From an uncultured Saprospiraceae bacterium (GTDB lineage: Bacteria; Bacteroidota; Bacteroidia; Chitinophagales; Saprospiraceae), in NCBI GenBank assembly GCA_937872385.1, contig CALMSO010000062.1, positions 1-64,000 on the forward strand: a stretch of DNA of 64,000 nt. Direction: 5' to 3'. Position numbers and translations under genes: made by a program. Below the pieces are notes generated by a model. That model searched no databases and was not told the DNA's origin. It saw only the letters and a list, made by a program, of their open reading frames with translations. Below are positions 61,057 to 64,000 of this stretch, one piece after another (position 1 is the first letter of the stretch; every line of letters starts with the position of its first letter).

Positions 61057-61851
61057 ATGACAGAGCTGCAAGTCTTAATCAGTCAAAAAGGTACGCGGGT
61101 AGTAACCGCCACTAATCTGCATCAAGTATTGCAACTGCTTGACCATCACTATGCTACCAATGTAAAAAAATGGTTGCAGGATGTGTATGAATTTCGGGAC
61201 GGCATTCGCAAACCGACACATTTGCAAGACTTTGCCCCGCGTAAGAAAAAAGACGCTTCCATCGTGGAGGACTACTACCTTTCGGTGGAATTGGCCAAGC
61301 ACATTGCCCTGCGTTCCAATAGCAAATTGAAGCTCAAATACGCTCGCTACTTACTCTCGTTTGAAGAGCCGGAGGGGCTGGAAAAAACGGAAGTGTTGGC
61401 TGTGCCCGATTTGGTTAGAGCTATGTGCTCAATAAGATATCAAGAAACCTGCGAGCGGCGGCACCTACAGTGGTACGAAACCCGGCAGGGCGGTCATGCG
61501 GCCAACTGGTGGCAGCACCGCGCCGAAATCATGGGCTACTCCACAGCTCAACTCCGTGAGATAGCCCAACAACAAGGCAAAAACCCCAGCGGCAAATCGC
61601 AACGACAGTTGTTGATGCAAGTAGATAAGTACGAACTGATTCGGGCTGGCGTCATTGACCTGTTGGTGTCCATGGGCAAATCAGAAGGATACGCACGCAC
61701 CCTCGGTGATGTAGCCAAAGCCTTTGCTGAGGAGATGCAAGTAGAACTGTACGACGACCGCGACCCCGCTACGTTGTTTGCGCCAGAACCCGCGCCGGAG
61801 CCGCTACGCGCCATGCACCGGATTGAAGAAGCATTTCGTCTAAGCGCTTGA
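61057..61851 (+). CDS. AntA/AntB antirepressor-like protein
   Basis: 264 residues. Residues 1-110 resemble the AntA/AntB-type domain of phage antirepressors: TRVVTATNLHQVLQLLDHHYATNVKKWLQDVYEF, EDYYLSVELAKHIALRSNSKLKLKYARYLLSFEE (in parts). The C-terminal part (130-264) is helical with REIAQQQGKNPSGKSQRQLLMQVDKYELIRAGVIDLL and no known family. No other phage gene is near. It has a perfect promoter and an adjacent perfect inverted repeat, so it is probably well expressed and self-regulated. Confidence 0.65.
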   Translation: MTELQVLISQKGTRVVTATNLHQVLQLLDHHYATNVKKWLQDVYEFRDGIRKPTHLQDFAPRKKKDASIVEDYYLSVELAKHIALRSNSKLKLKYARYLLSFEEPEGLEKTEVLAVPDLVRAMCSIRYQETCERRHLQWYETRQGGHAANWWQHRAEIMGYSTAQLREIAQQQGKNPSGKSQRQLLMQVDKYELIRAGVIDLLVSMGKSEGYARTLGDVAKAFAEEMQVELYDDRDPATLFAPEPAPEPLRAMHRIEEAFRLSA

Positions 61852-61944
61852 TTTCAAGCATTTTAATTGTATTGCATCAACTGCCCAAGTGATTGATGAT
61901 GTCCTTTTTAATTGCAACCTGCGAATAGCAAACGGCTAACCGCA

Positions 61945-61962
61945 AATAACAATGTCCCATTA
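61945..61962 (+). repeat. Diverged relative of the 26-bp repeat
   Basis: AAATAACAATGTCCCATTA matches the core of the 17082-17107 repeat with one difference. Both are followed a few bases later by CTTCC. Confidence 0.4.
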
Positions 61963-62004
61963 TTTTAACTTCCTGAAAATAGTGTTTTGTTAACCTTGTC
62001 ACCG

Positions 62005-62035
62005 GCCCTTTCTTAGCAATGAAAGGGCTTTTTTT
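62005..62035 (+). terminator. Rho-independent terminator
   Basis: GCCCTTTC (62005-62012) / GAAAGGGC (62021-62028), 8-nt loop, seven T. It lies 153 bp after the AntA-like gene and before the next promoter region. Confidence 0.85.
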
Positions 62036-62102
62036 ACAATAAAGAATCGCCCTGATAGGGGTAGTGCACGCTCGGCAGCATCTTCATAGAAAACAAAAAA
62101 AT

Positions 62103-62672
62103 ATGAGAATCGGTATGCTTTTATCGCTGCTGGCCATGCTCGCCAGTACGTCGCTACAAGCGCAGCGGCAAGAAACCCTTTTCGGGCACAATGGTTTGGG
62201 TATCACCGGGATGTGGGGCTCGGCTACCTACAATTATTCCTTTTTCGACGAAGATTATGTTTATAATCGCGGCGGCAACATTGGGCTGGAATTTGGCAAT
62301 AACTTTTTCGTTGGCTACGGCTGGTCGCGTTTCCGCGAAAATGCCAACCCCGAAGGCGCGCGCTCATTCCGGATGCGCTACAATGGCGTGCTGCTAGCCG
62401 TGGCACCCGGCGCTTATAAAGCGGTACATCCGCGCATTTCGGCCCTCATAGGCGGCGGCCGTGTTTTTCCGGACAATCTGCCCCGCAGCCAAGTTTTTGT
62501 TTTTCAACCCTCGGCAGGCATTGAAGTGAATGTATTCCAATGGTTTCGCGTGGGCTTAGAGGGCGGCTACCGCATAGTGACCAATTCGAGCACGCCGGAT
62601 TTGTCTTCTACAGATATTTCCTCGCCCTTTGCTCAGATTGACCTGCGCTTTGGCTTTACTCGCCGGCGCTAA
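62103..62672 (+). CDS. Outer-membrane beta-barrel protein of unknown function
   Basis: 189 residues from the ATG at 62103, which gives the signal peptide MRIGMLLSLLAMLASTSLQAQ. The mature part has alternating short strands with many Gly and aromatic residues (GITGMWGSATYNYSFF, GGNIGLEFGNNFFVGYGWSRF, FRVGLEGGYRIV) and ends QIDLRFGFTRRR. This fits a small outer-membrane barrel. Convergent with the carboxypeptidase gene, 9 bp apart. Confidence 0.75.
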   Translation: MRIGMLLSLLAMLASTSLQAQRQETLFGHNGLGITGMWGSATYNYSFFDEDYVYNRGGNIGLEFGNNFFVGYGWSRFRENANPEGARSFRMRYNGVLLAVAPGAYKAVHPRISALIGGGRVFPDNLPRSQVFVFQPSAGIEVNVFQWFRVGLEGGYRIVTNSSTPDLSSTDISSPFAQIDLRFGFTRRR

Positions 62673-62681
62673 CACGATTCA

Positions 62682-64000
62682 TCAAAAATCGTTGACCAAT
62701 TGCTTGATCAGCGATTTATCCGTTTCGAGATTATAAGCAAAGCCATTGATTACAGCATAGCGGATTTGTCCCTCTTTTTGCAATACAAAAGAAGGATTGC
62801 CGTAGAGTTGAATGGCGTTGCGCTCTGATTTGCCCGCGGCTACGAGATTGAGCGGAAAGACTTTTTTGCTGGAGGGGAGCTCGCGCAGTTGTACGTCGGT
62901 GTAGCCCTGCGCGAGCAGCCCGGCGATGTCCATTTTCTTGAGGGCGGCTATATTTTGCACCACCGTTGGGTACACCTTGCCGGGAACGGCGCGATGCCCC
63001 TGTGCTGTGATTTCGTCATAACCAAAAAAGACAGACATATCGCCGAACTCGGCAATTGAAGATTTGTAATAAAAGCTACGGTTGTTATTTAGTGCTACTT
63101 CATTGCGCCGAAAGCCCATGTCCATTACATACCATTTGCCGTTTTTTTGCACTTCTGCTTCGCGCACAATCAGATCGTAAAAATTATTGCCACCATTGAA
63201 CGGGATGCGATCATAAGCCTCCAGCCCGGCTTGCGCGTAGGCACGGGTAGCAATGGCATCGAAAGAGGAAAGCAAGGCCACGAAATTGAGCTTGCGAATG
63301 TATTGTTTTTCCTCATCGTTGGGTTGCCCACCGCATTCTATCAAAATAGTGCTAGTGCCCCAGCGCTGGATGTTGTCCCCAAAGGCCCGCGGCTCGAAAG
63401 TATCATCGTAGCGCCCGACCTGCCCGGGGATATATTGCTGCAAAATTCCGTTGAGCAGACCAATCATACGCATTGCATTACCGCGCACCTCGTTGATGTC
63501 CTTTTCGTAATTATAGGCTGGTGCCAAAAAAGAAATTGTCGCGGTTTTCGGAGCGCGCCCGGCGCTGTAGTAGCGGCTTTGGTCGTGCAGATTGAAGCCC
63601 CAGTCGGCCTGAAGTTCATCCCGAATGTTTTTCAAAATTTGTGATTCCGGACATTGCAGGCGCAGCGCATCGCGGTTGAGGTCCACGCCCAAGGCATTGC
63701 GGCGGGTAAAGCGCTCGGCACCGTCGGGATTGAGCATGGGAATAAACGTGATGGTAAGCTCCCGTTGCAGTTTCTGGCGTAGCTCGTCAAATTCGTCGCC
63801 GGTTTTAGAAAAAAAGTTGAAAATATCCATAATTGCCATCGTGGCGGTAGGTTCGTCGCCGTGCATTTGGCTCCAGAGCAACACCTGCGTGGGGCCGCTG
63901 CCAATGCTTACTCTGTAAATGTCGCGTCCTTCTATGGATTGCCCAGCCTTGCGCACCTCAAAAGGCGGGCGCAATTTTTGGATCAAGGGCACAATATCGG
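62682..64000 (-). CDS. M14 family zinc carboxypeptidase, N-terminus outside window
   Basis: 439 codons are visible. The frame is still open at the window end (reads DIVPLIQKLRPPF in from the edge), so the true start lies upstream. Zinc ligands are in SQMHGDEPTATMAIMDIFNF (H-x-x-E) and the later NLHDQSRYYS. The catalytic Glu is probably in TILIECGGQPND. Residues DLNRDALRLQCPES also fit M14 (N-R substrate-binding pair). The last 150 residues form an extra domain of unknown type. It is probably a peptidase acting on peptides or peptidoglycan stems. Confidence 0.9.
   Translation of the reverse strand, partial: DIVPLIQKLRPPFEVRKAGQSIEGRDIYRVSIGSGPTQVLLWSQMHGDEPTATMAIMDIFNFFSKTGDEFDELRQKLQRELTITFIPMLNPDGAERFTRRNALGVDLNRDALRLQCPESQILKNIRDELQADWGFNLHDQSRYYSAGRAPKTATISFLAPAYNYEKDINEVRGNAMRMIGLLNGILQQYIPGQVGRYDDTFEPRAFGDNIQRWGTSTILIECGGQPNDEEKQYIRKLNFVALLSSFDAIATRAYAQAGLEAYDRIPFNGGNNFYDLIVREAEVQKNGKWYVMDMGFRRNEVALNNNRSFYYKSSIAEFGDMSVFFGYDEITAQGHRAVPGKVYPTVVQNIAALKKMDIAGLLAQGYTDVQLRELPSSKKVFPLNLVAAGKSERNAIQLYGNPSFVLQKEGQIRYAVINGFAYNLETDKSLIKQLVNDF

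Overview
The window is chromosomal DNA of a Bacteroidota, most likely a Saprospiria/Chitinophagia-type bacterium. Four things support this: a SusC/SusD outer-membrane pair, type IX secretion (T9SS) C-terminal sorting domains on secreted proteins, a PorP/SprF protein followed by an OmpA/PD40 protein, and promoters of the Bacteroidota type (TTTG, about 20 nt, TAnnTTTG). Several genes also carry short Bacteroidota-style lipoprotein or secretion signals. I found no rRNA, tRNA, CRISPR array or intact insertion sequence.

Layout. 1-8.6 kb: a SusC/SusD import system with an FG-GAP/ASPIC-type lipoprotein (cut by the window edge), then a secreted retropepsin-like PDZ protein and a T9SS cargo protein. 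8.7-17 kb: small lipoprotein, FKBP isomerase, sodium/solute symporter, then the fatty-acid/translation block fabH-efp-accB-accC and an MsbA-like ABC exporter. 17-26 kb: VOC and DsbA-like proteins, hydrogenase-maturation genes hypF and hypB with a tiny His-rich membrane protein between them, acetyltransferases (one fused to DinB), and an EamA exporter divergent from a MocR regulator. 26-29.3 kb: a histone-H1-like Lys/Ala-rich protein and priA.

29.4-37.7 kb is an accessory island. It is visibly more AT-rich, every gene is on the + strand, and it is full of damaged genes. It opens with an OLD-family ATPase/TOPRIM nuclease and three consecutive toxin-antitoxin modules (UPF0175/DUF3368-PIN, PemI-like/MazF, MazE/MazF). 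From about 33.0 to 36.1 kb the genes are separated by long imperfect hairpins. These have the R''-L''-L'-R' layout of integron attC sites, ending in GTTGTG or GTTGGGT, and the genes between them form cassette-like units (MazEF, alpha/beta hydrolase, DUF4386 membrane protein, Crp-type regulator). No integrase is present. I read this as a possible attC cluster lacking an integrase (CALIN). The PIN toxin is split at a canonical A AAA AAG slippery heptamer, the hydrolase by a one-base frameshift, and the last gene (DUF2306) is truncated.

37.9-64 kb returns to core-type genes: an alpha/beta-fused 2-oxoacid dehydrogenase E1, a polytopic membrane protein, transglutaminase, enoyl-CoA hydratase, secreted/lipoprotein unknowns, an HExxH metalloprotease-like protein, a T9SS-exported PGRP-type amidase, a PLP decarboxylase, a metallophosphoesterase, PorP/SprF plus an OmpA protein with an unusual C-terminal DUF1573 domain, an RRM/RGG RNA-binding protein, aroQ, an esterase, metK, an intact DUF2306 protein with csaA, an AntA-like regulator behind a strong promoter and perfect inverted repeat, an outer-membrane barrel and an M14 carboxypeptidase (cut by the window edge).

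Between genes, a diverged repeat of about 100 bp occurs at least four times in the same orientation, and a 26-bp sequence occurs as two identical copies in opposite orientation. Both suggest genome-wide intergenic repeat families.
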